A DNA stretch of 64,000 bases, taken from assembly GCA_036556425.1 (NCBI GenBank), contig DATBJJ010000110.1, forward strand, positions 1 through 64,000, read 5' to 3'. A program made the position numbers and the translations under genes. Source of the DNA: DATBJJ01 sp036556425 (GTDB lineage Bacteria; Acidobacteriota; Vicinamibacteria; Vicinamibacterales; 2-12-FULL-66-21). The notes under the pieces are model-generated. The model ran no database searches. It was not told the origin of the DNA and saw only the letters and a program-made list of their open reading frames with translations. Below are positions 23,734-33,516 of this stretch, piece after piece (within the stretch, counting starts at the first letter, position 1; the number at the start of each line of letters is the position of its first letter).

Positions 23734-26091
23734 TTATTCCAGTCTCAGCAGGACGATCGGATCGATCTTCGCCGCGCGCCGCGCCGGCAGCCATGTCGCG
23801 ATGAGCCCGATCGTGACGAGCGCCGCGATCGGCACGAGAAACGCTCGCAGCGGCGGATCGTAAACGCTCCCTGCGCCGCCGTTCGCGCGCAGCACCCGCG
23901 CGAGCACGAACGTGAGTCCGATTCCGAGCGTCACGCCGATCGCGAGGAGGCGCACCGAATGCAGCGTGACGAGCGTCATCACGTGGCGCCGGCTCGCGCC
24001 CACGGCGATGCGCACGGCGAGCTCCTTCGATCGCCGCGCGATCGCGAACGCCAGCACGCCGTAAATCCCTGTCATCGTCAGCAGCATGCCGATCGCGATG
24101 ATCGGAAAGAGCGGCGCGGTGCCGACGAGAATCTCCTGCCCGACGATCGTCACGATTTGATCCATCGTTTCCGCCGACGCGATGTTGCCCGGCGTCGCGT
24201 CGCGTGCCTCGCGCCGGATCTGCTGGACGAGCGCGGCGGGATCGCCGTGCGCGCGGATCGCGAAGCTCATGCGCCGCGCGTCGCGCGCGTCCGCCCGCAT
24301 CGGCACGAATATGCGCGGCTCCGATCCGAGCGGCCTCAGAACGTTGCTCGAGTAGTCCGCAACGGTGCCGACGATGTCGTACGGCGTTTGGCCGATCCAG
24401 ACGCGGGCCCCAACCGCGGTGCGGCCGGGAAGAAGCCGGCTGGCGAGAGAATCCGTCAGGATCGCCGCCTGCGTGCCCGCGGTATCCGTGATCGAAAACG
24501 CGCGCCCGGCGCGTATGGACACGCCGAGCGTCGAGAAGAAATCGGGCGTAACGGCCGCGCGCTCGGCGGTGACCGCGCCGTTCCCCGCGCCGTCGACCGC
24601 GACGTGCTCCATGGTGCCGCGGCCCGAGAACGGCACTGACGTCGAGGCTGCCGCCGACGCGACGCCGGGCACCGCGCGAAACACGTCGAGCAGGCGCGCG
24701 ACGGCGACGCCGCCGCTGTTCTCGACGCGCGCGGTGATGAGCGAATGCGAAGAGTATCCGGATTCCGCGTCGAGCGTGCGCAAGTAGCCGTCGACCATCG
24801 AGCTCGTGACGACGAGCAGCGCGACCGTGACGGTGATCTCGAACACGACGAGCGAATGGCGGAGGCGCTGCCGCACGCGATCGGAGCTGGCGATCAATCG
24901 CAGCGGATTGCCGTGCAGCGTGCGCGTCTCGTAGAGCGCAGGCGCCAAGCCGGCCGCCACGCCCGTCAGCAGCGCGATCGCCATCGTCTGCACCAGCACG
25001 CTCGAGTCGATCGTGAGGTCGTAGAAACCTTGGCCGCCGCGGCTCACGATCCAGCCGCGCAGGGCCAGCACGACGCACATGCCGAGCGCACCCCCGAGGG
25101 ATGCGACCACGACCGACTCCGTCAGCAGCGATCGCACGATACGGCCGCGGCTCGCGCCGATCGATGCGCGGATGGCGATCTCGTGCTGCCGCGCGGTCCA
25201 CTGCGCGATCATCAGGATTGCCACGTTCGCGCAGGCGATGAGAAGCGTCAGCAGCACCGACGTCGCGAGGAGGTACGGCAGCGCGATCGACATCTGATGG
25301 GCGATCGGCGTGCCCTCGACGCCGGACGCCTTCAGCACGAGCTGTCGGCGATTCTCGGGAAGCGTTCTCGCGTAATCCGCGAGCGGTCCACGCAGCTGCG
25401 CCTCGAGCATCGCCGCCGTCACGCCGGCGGGCCGCCTCACGATCGCCTCGACGGCGTCGTCGCTCCCGAGCATGCGCGGATCGAGCTCGGTCCAGATCGG
25501 CGATCCCATGCTCGAGAGCCAGAATCGCTCGGGCATCACGCCGATCGCGACGTGGGGCTGATTGTCGATCCAGAAGGTCCTGCCGATCGCGTCGCTGCGC
25601 GCGTCGAAATACTCCAGCCAGACCCGATAGCTCAGAATCGCGGGGCGGCCTTCCGCTCGCGCGCGGTCGCTCGAGAGTGGGCGGCCGAGCGCCGGTTGCA
25701 CGCCGAGCAGGTCGAACATGTTGGCGGTCACCGGCCTGACGCCGATCGGCTCGACGCGGCCGTCGAGGCGAACGTCGCGCTCGCGCGTCGGAGCCGCGCC
25801 GCCAATCGCAGGCCCCAGCGCATCGCTCCATCGAATGTAGAGCGGAGCAGGCACTGGATTGCCGATGGGATAGATCGGCCGATCCAGGGTGCCGACCTGT
25901 ACGCGCGAGAGCTGTCCGGGATCCTGGTAGAGCGCCGGCGGCTTTCGAAAGAGAACGTTGCGCACGGTGAGCGTCACCGTCGTCGCGCCGATGCCGGCGG
26001 CGAGCGACAGCACCGCGACGATCGCCGCGATCGGATACCGCCGCAGGTTCCTGATCGCGGATCGAAGATCCTGGCGAAAATGTTCGAACAT
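23734..26091 (-). CDS. ADOP-type ABC permease (MacB/FtsX, duplicated)
   Basis: 785 residues. The N-terminal IAAIVAVLSLAAGIGATT is the family signature. A MacB-like periplasmic domain, the first FtsX block (LTLLIACANVAILMIAQW, EIAIRASIGASRGRIVRSLL), a second periplasmic domain and the final block (GIYGVLAFAIARRSKELAVR, ending PARRAAKIDPIVLLR) follow in order. It is slightly shorter than the other four ADOP proteins here. It lies 19 bp downstream of the MBL hydrolase gene. No ATPase partner is present; function and substrate are unknown. Confidence 0.91.
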   Translation of the reverse strand: MFEHFRQDLRSAIRNLRRYPIAAIVAVLSLAAGIGATTVTLTVRNVLFRKPPALYQDPGQLSRVQVGTLDRPIYPIGNPVPAPLYIRWSDALGPAIGGAAPTRERDVRLDGRVEPIGVRPVTANMFDLLGVQPALGRPLSSDRARAEGRPAILSYRVWLEYFDARSDAIGRTFWIDNQPHVAIGVMPERFWLSSMGSPIWTELDPRMLGSDDAVEAIVRRPAGVTAAMLEAQLRGPLADYARTLPENRRQLVLKASGVEGTPIAHQMSIALPYLLATSVLLTLLIACANVAILMIAQWTARQHEIAIRASIGASRGRIVRSLLTESVVVASLGGALGMCVVLALRGWIVSRGGQGFYDLTIDSSVLVQTMAIALLTGVAAGLAPALYETRTLHGNPLRLIASSDRVRQRLRHSLVVFEITVTVALLVVTSSMVDGYLRTLDAESGYSSHSLITARVENSGGVAVARLLDVFRAVPGVASAAASTSVPFSGRGTMEHVAVDGAGNGAVTAERAAVTPDFFSTLGVSIRAGRAFSITDTAGTQAAILTDSLASRLLPGRTAVGARVWIGQTPYDIVGTVADYSSNVLRPLGSEPRIFVPMRADARDARRMSFAIRAHGDPAALVQQIRREARDATPGNIASAETMDQIVTIVGQEILVGTAPLFPIIAIGMLLTMTGIYGVLAFAIARRSKELAVRIAVGASRRHVMTLVTLHSVRLLAIGVTLGIGLTFVLARVLRANGGAGSVYDPPLRAFLVPIAALVTIGLIATWLPARRAAKIDPIVLLRLE

Positions 26092-26110
26092 CGCGCGCTC
26101 CTCTCGGGAC

Positions 26111-27034
26111 CTACTTGCGCGTCAGTTCGTCGTACGCGGATTCGATCACGCCGGCGAGCGTCAGGCGCGGGCTCGCCTGCCCGACGTCCTCGAACCCCTT
26201 GAGCGCATCGAGCTTCGCGATCTCCGCTTTCGACTGGCCCGCCTTGATCCCACGGCGCGTGTGATCGAGGACCGCGGACAGATAGTCGCGGAAGTAGAGG
26301 ACGTCCGCCTTCTTGCCGGTGACGACGCCGTCTTTGCCGTGGCCGAAGACGTAGATGACATCCTCGCCGTGGGCGCTCGCCATCGTGCCGAGGATCTCGA
26401 TCCAGTTGACGATCGACGCGCCGGCGGGTCCGTCGACACGCGGGTGGACGCGGCGGAACAGCAGATCGCCGCCGTGCATCACGTTGGCCTTCGCGAAAAG
26501 GACGGCGGCGTCGCCGCTCGTGTGCCCCGGTCCCGCGTAGCGCGCGTAGATCGTCTCGCCGCCGAGCTCGACCTTCCACATGTCCTTGAACGTTTCATCG
26601 GCGTACGCCTGCGGCGTCGGATTCGTCGCCGCTTCGGCGACTTTGCGCTGCCAGGCCACGCAGTTCTCGTGCGCGACGATCCGCTTGACGACCGCCTTGA
26701 ACGCCGGATTGCCGCTGGTGTGATCGGCGTGGTGATGCGTGTTGATCAAGAGCTCGATGCCCTTCGGCGCTTTCGACTTCAGGCCGGCGACGCAAATCTC
26801 CGCGGTGTTCATGAACTGGCTGTCGACGGCGAGGGCGCCGTCCGGGGTGATGAGATACCCGATCGTGCCGCCGCTCCCGCTGAAGATTCCGACGCCGCCC
26901 CTGATCTCTTCGAACTTGGTCACGGGTGGGGCCTGCGCCGCCGGCGTTTGGGCCGCCAGCGGTAAACGCGCGATGCCCAAGGCTCCCAACGACATCGATG
27001 AGTTAGCGAGGAAACGCCGGCGAGTCATGCTCAC
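26111..27034 (-). CDS. Secreted MBL-fold metallo-hydrolase
   Basis: 307 residues with a Tat signal (TRRRFLA, then SLGALGIARLPLA). Zinc ligands are in place: NTHHHADHTSG (His100, His102, Asp104, His105), PGHTSGD (His171), GGD (Asp190) and a late FGHGKD. The pattern resembles subclass B3-like or SoxH-type MBL hydrolases that are exported by Tat; a beta-lactamase activity cannot be claimed. The start is at 27034, with a second ATG two codons later. It is probably cotranscribed with the ADOP permease downstream and divergent from the DinB gene. Confidence 0.85.
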   Translation of the reverse strand: MSMTRRRFLANSSMSLGALGIARLPLAAQTPAAQAPPVTKFEEIRGGVGIFSGSGGTIGYLITPDGALAVDSQFMNTAEICVAGLKSKAPKGIELLINTHHHADHTSGNPAFKAVVKRIVAHENCVAWQRKVAEAATNPTPQAYADETFKDMWKVELGGETIYARYAGPGHTSGDAAVLFAKANVMHGGDLLFRRVHPRVDGPAGASIVNWIEILGTMASAHGEDVIYVFGHGKDGVVTGKKADVLYFRDYLSAVLDHTRRGIKAGQSKAEIAKLDALKGFEDVGQASPRLTLAGVIESAYDELTRK

Positions 27035-27094
27035 GTGAAGCTCCTTTGCGAATCAGCGGCCGAACGATAGCAGATTTCCGATACCATCGGCGAT

Positions 27095-27565
27095 ATGCGC
27101 GAACTGCTGACCGAGACGCTGGTGCACATTCCGCCGGCGCGCGCCGTCGAGCGTCTGACGATGGAAGAAGCCGAATGCCGGGTGCCGGGGACGAACCATT
27201 CGATCGCGGAGATCGTCGCGCACCTGAATTTCTGGATGACGTGGTTCTGTCAGCGGTGCGACGGCGTCGCGGCGCCGATGGTCGCGACGGCGGCGGAGGG
27301 ATGGCCGGCGCTCGAGCGGGGCTCGTGGCCGGAGGTTCATGACCAGTTCCTTGCCGCGTTGGAGCGCCTGCTCGCGATCGCGGCTGGCGGCGGCCTGGAC
27401 GCGCCGATCGCTCCGCCGATCGAGTTTCCGCCGCTCGCGTCGTACACGAAGCGCGACGTGCTGGTGCACGCCGCGATGCACAACGCCCATCATCTCGGTC
27501 AGATCATCGTCCTGCGCCAGTTGATGGGCCTCTGGCCCCCGCCCTCCGGCGGGTGGACGTGGTGA
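27095..27565 (+). CDS. DinB family protein
   Basis: 156 residues in a four-helix DinB/YfiT metal-dependent fold. The three expected metal ligands are visible: His43 in EIVAHLNFW, and His129 and His133 in the MHNAHHLGQ motif. The conserved final helix IIVLRQLMGLW is present. DinB-like proteins include thiol-dependent S-transferases; a role in thiol or stress metabolism is possible but unproven. The TGA stop lies inside the first bases of a long palindromic repeat shared with the convergent permease gene. Confidence 0.88.
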   Translation: MRELLTETLVHIPPARAVERLTMEEAECRVPGTNHSIAEIVAHLNFWMTWFCQRCDGVAAPMVATAAEGWPALERGSWPEVHDQFLAALERLLAIAAGGGLDAPIAPPIEFPPLASYTKRDVLVHAAMHNAHHLGQIIVLRQLMGLWPPPSGGWTW

Positions 27566-27725
27566 CTCAGACTCGACTCAGACATGACTCAGACTCGACT
27601 CAGACTCGACTCAGACTCGACTCTGACACGTGCCAAATTCGATTCTGAATCAGTTCCGACTCAAACCGGTGTCTGAGTCGAGTCTGACCCGAGTCTGAGT
27701 CGAGTCTGAGTCGAGTCTGAGTCAC
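27562..27725. repeat. Gene-less long hairpin D1, GACTCAGACTC family
   Basis: The left arm 27562-27629 has an 11-bp period (GACTCAGACTC). The right arm 27669-27725 is its inverse, with a 39-nt loop between them. The ends are exactly complementary (GTGACTCAGACTCGACTCAG and its inverse). The TGA stops of both convergent genes, DinB and the ADOP permease, are bases 2-4 of the two ends. The loop contains a small palindrome, GATTCTGAATC. It could end transcription from both sides, though no U-tract is seen. Confidence 0.93.
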
Positions 27726-30166
27726 TCCACCCGCAGCGCCTCGATGGGATCCACGCGGGCGGCGCGCTGCGCGGGAACAAGACACGCGACGACCGCGGTC
27801 CCCAGCAGAATCACGCTGACGCCGATGAACGTTGCGGCGTCGTGCGTCGGCGTCTCGAAGAGCTGCGCACGCACGACGTCGCCGAGCGCCTCGCCCAGCA
27901 CCCACGCGACCGCGAGCCCGATCGCTGTACCCGCGATCGCCAGCAGCGAGGCCGTCCGCAGCACGTCGACGAGCAGCGCCCGCGGCTTCGCGCCGAGCGC
28001 GAGGCGGATCCCCATCTCGCGGCGACGCGCCGCGACGGCGTACGACGTGACCCCGTAGACGCCCGCCGCCGCCAACACCAGCCCGACGCCGGCGAAGATC
28101 GACAACAGCACCATCGTGAACCGCTGCAGATCGGCCGAACGCGCGACGAGATGGCCAATCGGCGCCGTGCCTATCATCGGACGGTTTGGATCGATCGACG
28201 CGATCTCGGATCGAATGGTCGCAATCATGCCGCTCGGATCGCCCGCGGTCCTCACGACGATCGTCAATCCGCGGCGATGGCGATTGAGCGTCGCTCCCCA
28301 CGTCGCCTGCGCTTCGGGCCAGAACATCTCCGGTTGAATGTTGGCGCCGAGCCCTGAATGCCGCACGTCGCCCACGACGCCGACGACGGTGAGCCACGGC
28401 ACATCCGCACCGCCGGCCTGCCGGATCCGTTGTCCGATCGGATCGCGCCCGCCGAGATAGCGCCGAGCGAACGACTCGTTGACGATGATCGCTCCGGGCT
28501 GCCCGCTCGCGTCCGAATCGGTGAACTCGCGCCCGCGCGTGATCGGAATGCCCATCGCCGCGAAGTAGCCGGGTGTGATGAGACGGTAATCCGCCTGCGG
28601 CGGCTCCGTTCCGGGCGAGTCGCTCTCGCGCACGAATCCTCGCACGCTGTTCATGCCGGAGAACGGCAGCGCGTGCGTCGCGCCCGCGGCCACGACGCCC
28701 GGCCGCGCGCGAATGCGCTCGAGCGTCGTTCGATAGAAATCCGTCACCGATTGCGCGGTTGGATACTTCGACTCGGGCAGGCTCACGCCGAACACCAGAC
28801 AGTTGTCCGACACGAAGCCGAGCGGCTGGTTCGACAGCTTGACGAAGCTTCGAACGAGCAGTCCCGAACACACGAGCAGGACGACGGCGAGACCCATCTC
28901 CGCGATGACCAGGCCATTGCTCATCCTGCGGTGCAGCGGCGTCTGCGTGCCGCGCACCGCCGCGTCCTTGAGCGCGTTGCCGGGCGGCCCGACGATCGCC
29001 TGAAACGCCGACGCCAACCCGAAGACGATCGCGGACAACATCGTCGCGCCGACTGCGACGCCGAGCACGCGGCCGTCGAGGTCCACCTCGAACAGACGCG
29101 GCACGTTCGCGGGCGCCATCGCGAGGAGCAGCCTCGTGGACCACACGGCCACGAACACGCCGACCGCGCCGCCGATGCCGGCGAGCACGATGCTCTCGGT
29201 CAGGAGCTGCCGGACGATTTGCAGCCGCCTGGCGCCGAGCGCGACGCGGATGGCGAACTCCCGCTGACGCACGACGCCGCGCGCCGAGAGCAGGTTCGCG
29301 ATGTTGACGCACGCGATCAGCAGCACGAACATGACGGCGCCGAAGAGCAGCGCCAGCGCGCGCCGCACGCCGCCGCTCACGGCCGCGTCCTCGAGCGCGA
29401 TGAGATTCACGCCCCAATCGCCGTTCGACGCGGGATTCGAGCGCGCGAGGTTCGCGGCGATCGCCGTCATCTCGCTGCGCGCCTGCTCGAGCGTCGAGCC
29501 GTCCGCGAGCCGGCCGAGCACGCTCAACGAGCGGCCGCCTTCCGCCCGCGCCCGATCGATCGTCAACGGCAGCCACAGATCCGTGTCGGGGTTTCCGCGT
29601 CCGAATCCTTCGGCCATCACGCCCACGATCGCGGTCGATCGATCGTTGATCGTGATGTTTCGTCCGACGACAGACGGATCGCTCCCGAAGCGCCGCTTCC
29701 AGTAGCCGTGGCCGATGACGGCAATCGGCGCCGCACCCGGCACATCGTCACCCGGCGCGAACCCGCGCCCGAACGCCGGCACGCCGCGAAACACGGTGAA
29801 GAACTCCGCGGTGCCGCTCGTCGAGACGACCTGTTCCGCTTCGCCGTCGACGATGACCGCGGCGGTGCCAGGCGAGAGCGCGGTCATCGATTGAAAGGTG
29901 CGCGACGTGCGCGCCCACTCCGCGAACGTCGAAGGCGCGACGGCGAACGTCGTCCATCCTTGCTTCGCGTTCGTCTCGAACAGCAGAATGAGCCGGTCGC
30001 TCTGCTGAAACGGCAGCGGACGCAGCACGACCGCGTTGACGACGCTGAAGATCGCGGTCGTGGCGCCGATCCCGAGCGCGAGCGTCAGAAGCGCGACGAT
30101 CGTGAAGCCTGGCTGCCGCCGGAAGATGCGAATCGCGAACGCCAGGTCTCGAAAGAGAATTCCCAT
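27722..30166 (-). CDS. ADOP-type ABC permease (MacB/FtsX, duplicated)
   Basis: 814 residues from the ATG at 30166 (MGILFRDLAFA); a TTG two codons earlier is less likely. It has the signature FTIVALLTLALGIGATTAIF and a first FtsX block with LLIACVNIANLLSARG and EFAIRVALGARRLQIVRQLL. The final block has GVYGVTSYAVAARRREMGIR and ends PAQRAARVDPIEALR. It is the third gene after fabF and the AlkZ-like gene, with a 28-bp gap. Its stop codon is embedded in the end of hairpin D1. The substrate is unknown. Confidence 0.92.
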   Translation of the reverse strand: MGILFRDLAFAIRIFRRQPGFTIVALLTLALGIGATTAIFSVVNAVVLRPLPFQQSDRLILLFETNAKQGWTTFAVAPSTFAEWARTSRTFQSMTALSPGTAAVIVDGEAEQVVSTSGTAEFFTVFRGVPAFGRGFAPGDDVPGAAPIAVIGHGYWKRRFGSDPSVVGRNITINDRSTAIVGVMAEGFGRGNPDTDLWLPLTIDRARAEGGRSLSVLGRLADGSTLEQARSEMTAIAANLARSNPASNGDWGVNLIALEDAAVSGGVRRALALLFGAVMFVLLIACVNIANLLSARGVVRQREFAIRVALGARRLQIVRQLLTESIVLAGIGGAVGVFVAVWSTRLLLAMAPANVPRLFEVDLDGRVLGVAVGATMLSAIVFGLASAFQAIVGPPGNALKDAAVRGTQTPLHRRMSNGLVIAEMGLAVVLLVCSGLLVRSFVKLSNQPLGFVSDNCLVFGVSLPESKYPTAQSVTDFYRTTLERIRARPGVVAAGATHALPFSGMNSVRGFVRESDSPGTEPPQADYRLITPGYFAAMGIPITRGREFTDSDASGQPGAIIVNESFARRYLGGRDPIGQRIRQAGGADVPWLTVVGVVGDVRHSGLGANIQPEMFWPEAQATWGATLNRHRRGLTIVVRTAGDPSGMIATIRSEIASIDPNRPMIGTAPIGHLVARSADLQRFTMVLLSIFAGVGLVLAAAGVYGVTSYAVAARRREMGIRLALGAKPRALLVDVLRTASLLAIAGTAIGLAVAWVLGEALGDVVRAQLFETPTHDAATFIGVSVILLGTAVVACLVPAQRAARVDPIEALRVE

Positions 30167-30194
30167 CGGCAAGACCCTCTGAGAAGGCGATAGT

Positions 30195-31283
30195 TTAACG
30201 CGTGACCGCGCCCGTCGTCAGGGTAACCGTGGACCCGAGAAATGCGCCGAACCGCTCGACCGCGGCGGCGAGATCGCGTGTGTGTTGACGTGCGAGCGCG
30301 CGAATCGGTTCGACCGAAATGCTGTCCGCGCCCGGCTTGCTGCGGCGGCGCCACGTGCCGCCGAACCGACCGTCCGCGACGAGCACGTGCGCGTAGACGT
30401 CCACCTCCCGGTTCGCGATCGCCGTCGTCAGCGCCTGCACGTTCCCGCGATCGCGATACGCGATCAGGTACTCGTCGTAGTTCGGGAGCAGACGGATTGA
30501 TGATGGCGTCGCCGTGCCCGTCGATCGCGACGGCACGAGCCAATACGTGAGGCCGCCGATCGTTTCCTGTTCGACGCTCGACCCGAGCGCCTCGAGCGCC
30601 GTACGCGACTGGCCCATCGTCAAACCGGACCACCAGGAGAAATCGCGAACCGTTGCCGGGCCGTGGCTCGTGAAGTACCGGCGCGCAAGCTCCACGAGCG
30701 CGGCGCGCGTATCGAACACAGGGCCAGCCGTCGCGCGATCGTCGACGAGCATGTAGGTGAATTTCTTCCCCTGCCGCGGGCCGCTCGTGACCACCTGCTC
30801 GAGCTCGGCGTGCATGACGATGTACGCGAGCCGCATGCCGGCCGCGTCGATGCGGCCGCGCCCGAGCGCGGCTCCGAGGTCGGCGCGCGTCAGACTCTGT
30901 TTGCCGCGAAGGGCCCGCTCGAAGATCGCGTGGGCCCGCGCGAGGATCTTCGGGGTCAGCTCGAGATTCCGGTACGAGGACGCACTGCCTGCGTGCACTC
31001 GCGGCGCGGAGAGCGACATCATCCAGCGAAGATCGGCCGCCGGGACGAAATGCCAGGTCGGGCGGAGGATGTGCGTGCGAAGAAATCGCCCTTCGTCGAA
31101 GTCGCGATCGATTGCGCGCTCGGTCAATCCGAGCGCGCGCTGCGCGAGCGCCCACTTGGCGCCGAAATAATCCTGTGATTGCACGGCGCCGAGCCATGTG
31201 ACGACGTCCTCGGGCCGGCGAAGCGCGGTCCTCGACAGTTTCTGGTTCTTCAGCCGCTCGTCGATGACGTTGGTCGAACCCAT
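30195..31283 (-). CDS. AlkZ/YcaQ-like DNA glycosylase (winged-helix HTH_42)
   Basis: 362 residues of the winged-helix DNA-binding family PF06224. The catalytic QxQ motif of AlkZ-type glycosylases is present as Gln35 and Gln37 in LGAVQSQDYFGAKWAL. Conserved ILRPTWHFVPAADLRWM and LLPNYDEYLIAYRDR segments follow. AlkZ and YcaQ unhook interstrand crosslinks or remove bulky alkylpurines, and some members give self-resistance to DNA-alkylating metabolites. No biosynthetic cluster is visible here, so general repair is more likely. It lies 5 bp downstream of fabF on the same strand. Confidence 0.85.
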   Translation of the reverse strand: MGSTNVIDERLKNQKLSRTALRRPEDVVTWLGAVQSQDYFGAKWALAQRALGLTERAIDRDFDEGRFLRTHILRPTWHFVPAADLRWMMSLSAPRVHAGSASSYRNLELTPKILARAHAIFERALRGKQSLTRADLGAALGRGRIDAAGMRLAYIVMHAELEQVVTSGPRQGKKFTYMLVDDRATAGPVFDTRAALVELARRYFTSHGPATVRDFSWWSGLTMGQSRTALEALGSSVEQETIGGLTYWLVPSRSTGTATPSSIRLLPNYDEYLIAYRDRGNVQALTTAIANREVDVYAHVLVADGRFGGTWRRRSKPGADSISVEPIRALARQHTRDLAAAVERFGAFLGSTVTLTTGAVTR

Positions 31284-31288
31284 TCGCG

Positions 31289-32563
31289 CTAGAGCCGCGC
31301 GAAGATGAGCGACGCGTTCGTGCCGCCGAAGCCGAACGAGTTCGTCATGCCGTGCGAGATGTCGATAGCGATCGCGGTGTGCGGGACGAGGTTCAGGTGA
31401 ATCTCATCGTCCGCGCGATCGAGATTGGTGGTCGGCGGCGCGACCTGATCGCGCAGCGCGAGCACGGTCAATCCGGCCTCGAGGGCGCCGGCTCCGCCGA
31501 GCAAGTGTCCGGTCATCGACTTCGTGGAGCTGACCGCCAGCTTGGCGGCGTGCGCGCCAAAAACGCGCTCGATCGCCAGCGCTTCCGCCCTGTCGCCGAG
31601 CGGCGTCGACGTCGCATGCGCGTTCAGATACTGAATCGCATCGGGCGCCAGTCCGGCATCCGACAACGCGGCGCGCATCACGCGCGCCACGCCGTCGCCG
31701 TCGTCGGGCGGCGCCGACGGATGATGAGCGTCCGCGGTCATGCCGTAGCCAACGATTTCGGCGAGCATCTTCGCGCCGCGGCGCCCGGCACGCTCGTACT
31801 CTTCGAGAACGAGAATCCCCGCGCCTTCGCCGACGACGAAGCCGTCGCGGTCCACGTCCCACGGACGGCTCGCGCGCTCGGGCGCGTCGTTGCGCGTCGA
31901 GAGCGCGCGCATCGCGGCGAAGCCCGCGACGCTGAGCGGCGTGATCGACGCCTCCGTGCCGCCGCAGATCATCGCGTCCGCGTAGCCGTTCTGAATCAGC
32001 CGGAATGCGTCGCCGACGGCATGCGCGCCGGTCGTGCACGCCGTCGCCACAGCGGAGTTCGGACCTTTCGCGCCGAAGCGAACGGAGACCTGACCCGCCG
32101 CGAGGTTCACGATTGACGCGAGGATGAAAAACGGAGAGATGCGATCGGGCCCGCGCTCGAGGAGCAGCTTGTGCTCCTTCTCGATTACTTCGAAGCCGCC
32201 GATGCCGCTTCCGATCACGACGCCGACGCGGTCCGCGATCTCCGGCACGACCTGCAGTCCGCTCTCGTCGATGGCCATCGTCGCGGCCGCGAGCGCGAAC
32301 TGGATGAAGCGGCCGCACTTCTTGACGTCCTTCTTGTCGAGCCAGCCGAGCGGATCGAAGCCCTTGACTTCACCCGCGAATCGAACGGGATATCGCTCGG
32401 TATCGAAGAGCGTGATTGGCGCGATGCCCGAGATTCCTCCGAGGATCGATTTCCACGTTGGACCGGTTCCAATGCCGAGCGGCGACACCAGCCCGACTCC
32501 GGTCACGACGACACGCCTGCGCTCGACTGTCCTCCCACGCACACTTTTGGACGCATCCGGCAT
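31289..32563 (-). CDS. fabF: Beta-ketoacyl-ACP synthase II (FabF-like)
   Basis: 424 residues. The Cys-His-His triad is Cys176 (TACTTG), His316 (NAHATST) and His353 (TGHLLGG), each 13 residues later than in E. coli FabF. The C-terminal NSFGFGGTNASLIF loop is intact. It performs the condensing step of fatty-acid chain elongation from malonyl-ACP. I chose the ATG at 32563 (MPDASKS), where an extra 15 residues precede the usual VVVTG start. No acpP or other fab gene is adjacent, so this may be a second FabF or serve a secondary lipid. Confidence 0.93.
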   Translation of the reverse strand: MPDASKSVRGRTVERRRVVVTGVGLVSPLGIGTGPTWKSILGGISGIAPITLFDTERYPVRFAGEVKGFDPLGWLDKKDVKKCGRFIQFALAAATMAIDESGLQVVPEIADRVGVVIGSGIGGFEVIEKEHKLLLERGPDRISPFFILASIVNLAAGQVSVRFGAKGPNSAVATACTTGAHAVGDAFRLIQNGYADAMICGGTEASITPLSVAGFAAMRALSTRNDAPERASRPWDVDRDGFVVGEGAGILVLEEYERAGRRGAKMLAEIVGYGMTADAHHPSAPPDDGDGVARVMRAALSDAGLAPDAIQYLNAHATSTPLGDRAEALAIERVFGAHAAKLAVSSTKSMTGHLLGGAGALEAGLTVLALRDQVAPPTTNLDRADDEIHLNLVPHTAIAIDISHGMTNSFGFGGTNASLIFARL

Positions 32564-32580
32564 GCGTATACAGTAACAGC

Positions 32581-33516
32581 ATGTCGAAGCCGACCCTCGA
32601 GATCCCCACACGACCATTCGGCCGCCACGCGGATCGCGTATCGATCCTTGGACTGGGCGGCTTCCACGTCGGCCTGCCGTCTACTGATGCCGAAGCGGTG
32701 CGCCTCGTGCACGCCGCGATCGACGCGGGCGTCACGTTCATGGACAACGCATGGGACTACAACGACGGCTTGAGCGAGACGCGCATGGGCAAAGCGATTG
32801 CCGATCGCCGCGCCGATGTGTTCCTGATGACGAAGGTCTGCACGCACGGCCGCGACGCGAAGGTCGCGATGCGGCAACTGGAGGATTCGCTGAAGCGGCT
32901 GCGGACCGACCACCTCGATCTCTGGCAGATCCATGAAGTGGTGTTCGACGACGAGCCGGCGCGCCACTTCGCGAAAGGCGGAGTCGTCGAGGCGCTCGAC
33001 AAGGCGCGAACGCAAGGGAAGGTGCGATATGTCGGCTTCACCGGCCACAAGTCACCGGAGCTGCACCTCGCGATGCTCGCGCACAACTATCCGTGGGATT
33101 CGTGCCAGCTTCCGCTGAACTGCTTCGACGCGCAGTTCCGCAGCTTCGAGCAGCGCGTTTTGCCGGAGCTGACGCGGCGCGGCATCGCGGCGATCGGCAT
33201 GAAAAGCCTCGGCGGAGACGGACGCGGCGTGAAGGCGAAGGTCGTCTCCGCCACCGATGCGCTCGCGTATGCGTTGACCCTGCCGGTCGCGACCGTGGTC
33301 AGCGGGATCGACACGATGAAGGTGTTGAAGCAGAACCTGTCGGTTGCCCGCGGATTCCGTCCGATGTCCGCGCAGGCGCGGCAGGCGCTCTGCCGGAGCG
33401 TCGCGAACGTCGCCGCCGACGGGCGATTCGAGTTGTACAAGATTTCAGCAGCGTTCGAGGGAGTGGAGACGCGCCGCGTGCACGGGTTGCCGGCGCAGGA
33501 TGAATTGATCGCCTAG
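32581..33516 (+). CDS. Aldo/keto reductase
   Basis: 311 residues. The TIM-barrel start is ILGLGGFHVG. The catalytic tetrad is represented by FMDNAWDYNDG (Asp and Tyr), MTKVC (Lys) and DLWQIHEV (His). The NADPH site lies in the late SGIDTMKVLKQNLSVARGF segment. It resembles the uncharacterised AKRs of Acidobacteriota that act on simple aldehydes or sugars. It is divergent from fabF by 17 bp. Its TAG overlaps the stop of the convergent epimerase gene. Confidence 0.87.
   Translation: MSKPTLEIPTRPFGRHADRVSILGLGGFHVGLPSTDAEAVRLVHAAIDAGVTFMDNAWDYNDGLSETRMGKAIADRRADVFLMTKVCTHGRDAKVAMRQLEDSLKRLRTDHLDLWQIHEVVFDDEPARHFAKGGVVEALDKARTQGKVRYVGFTGHKSPELHLAMLAHNYPWDSCQLPLNCFDAQFRSFEQRVLPELTRRGIAAIGMKSLGGDGRGVKAKVVSATDALAYALTLPVATVVSGIDTMKVLKQNLSVARGFRPMSAQARQALCRSVANVAADGRFELYKISAAFEGVETRRVHGLPAQDELIA

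Noticed and set aside
27562..27725. Hairpin D1 as a plain intrinsic terminator.
   Set aside because: Its arms are far longer than a terminator needs, no U-tract follows, and the same family also sits in a divergent promoter region (D2).
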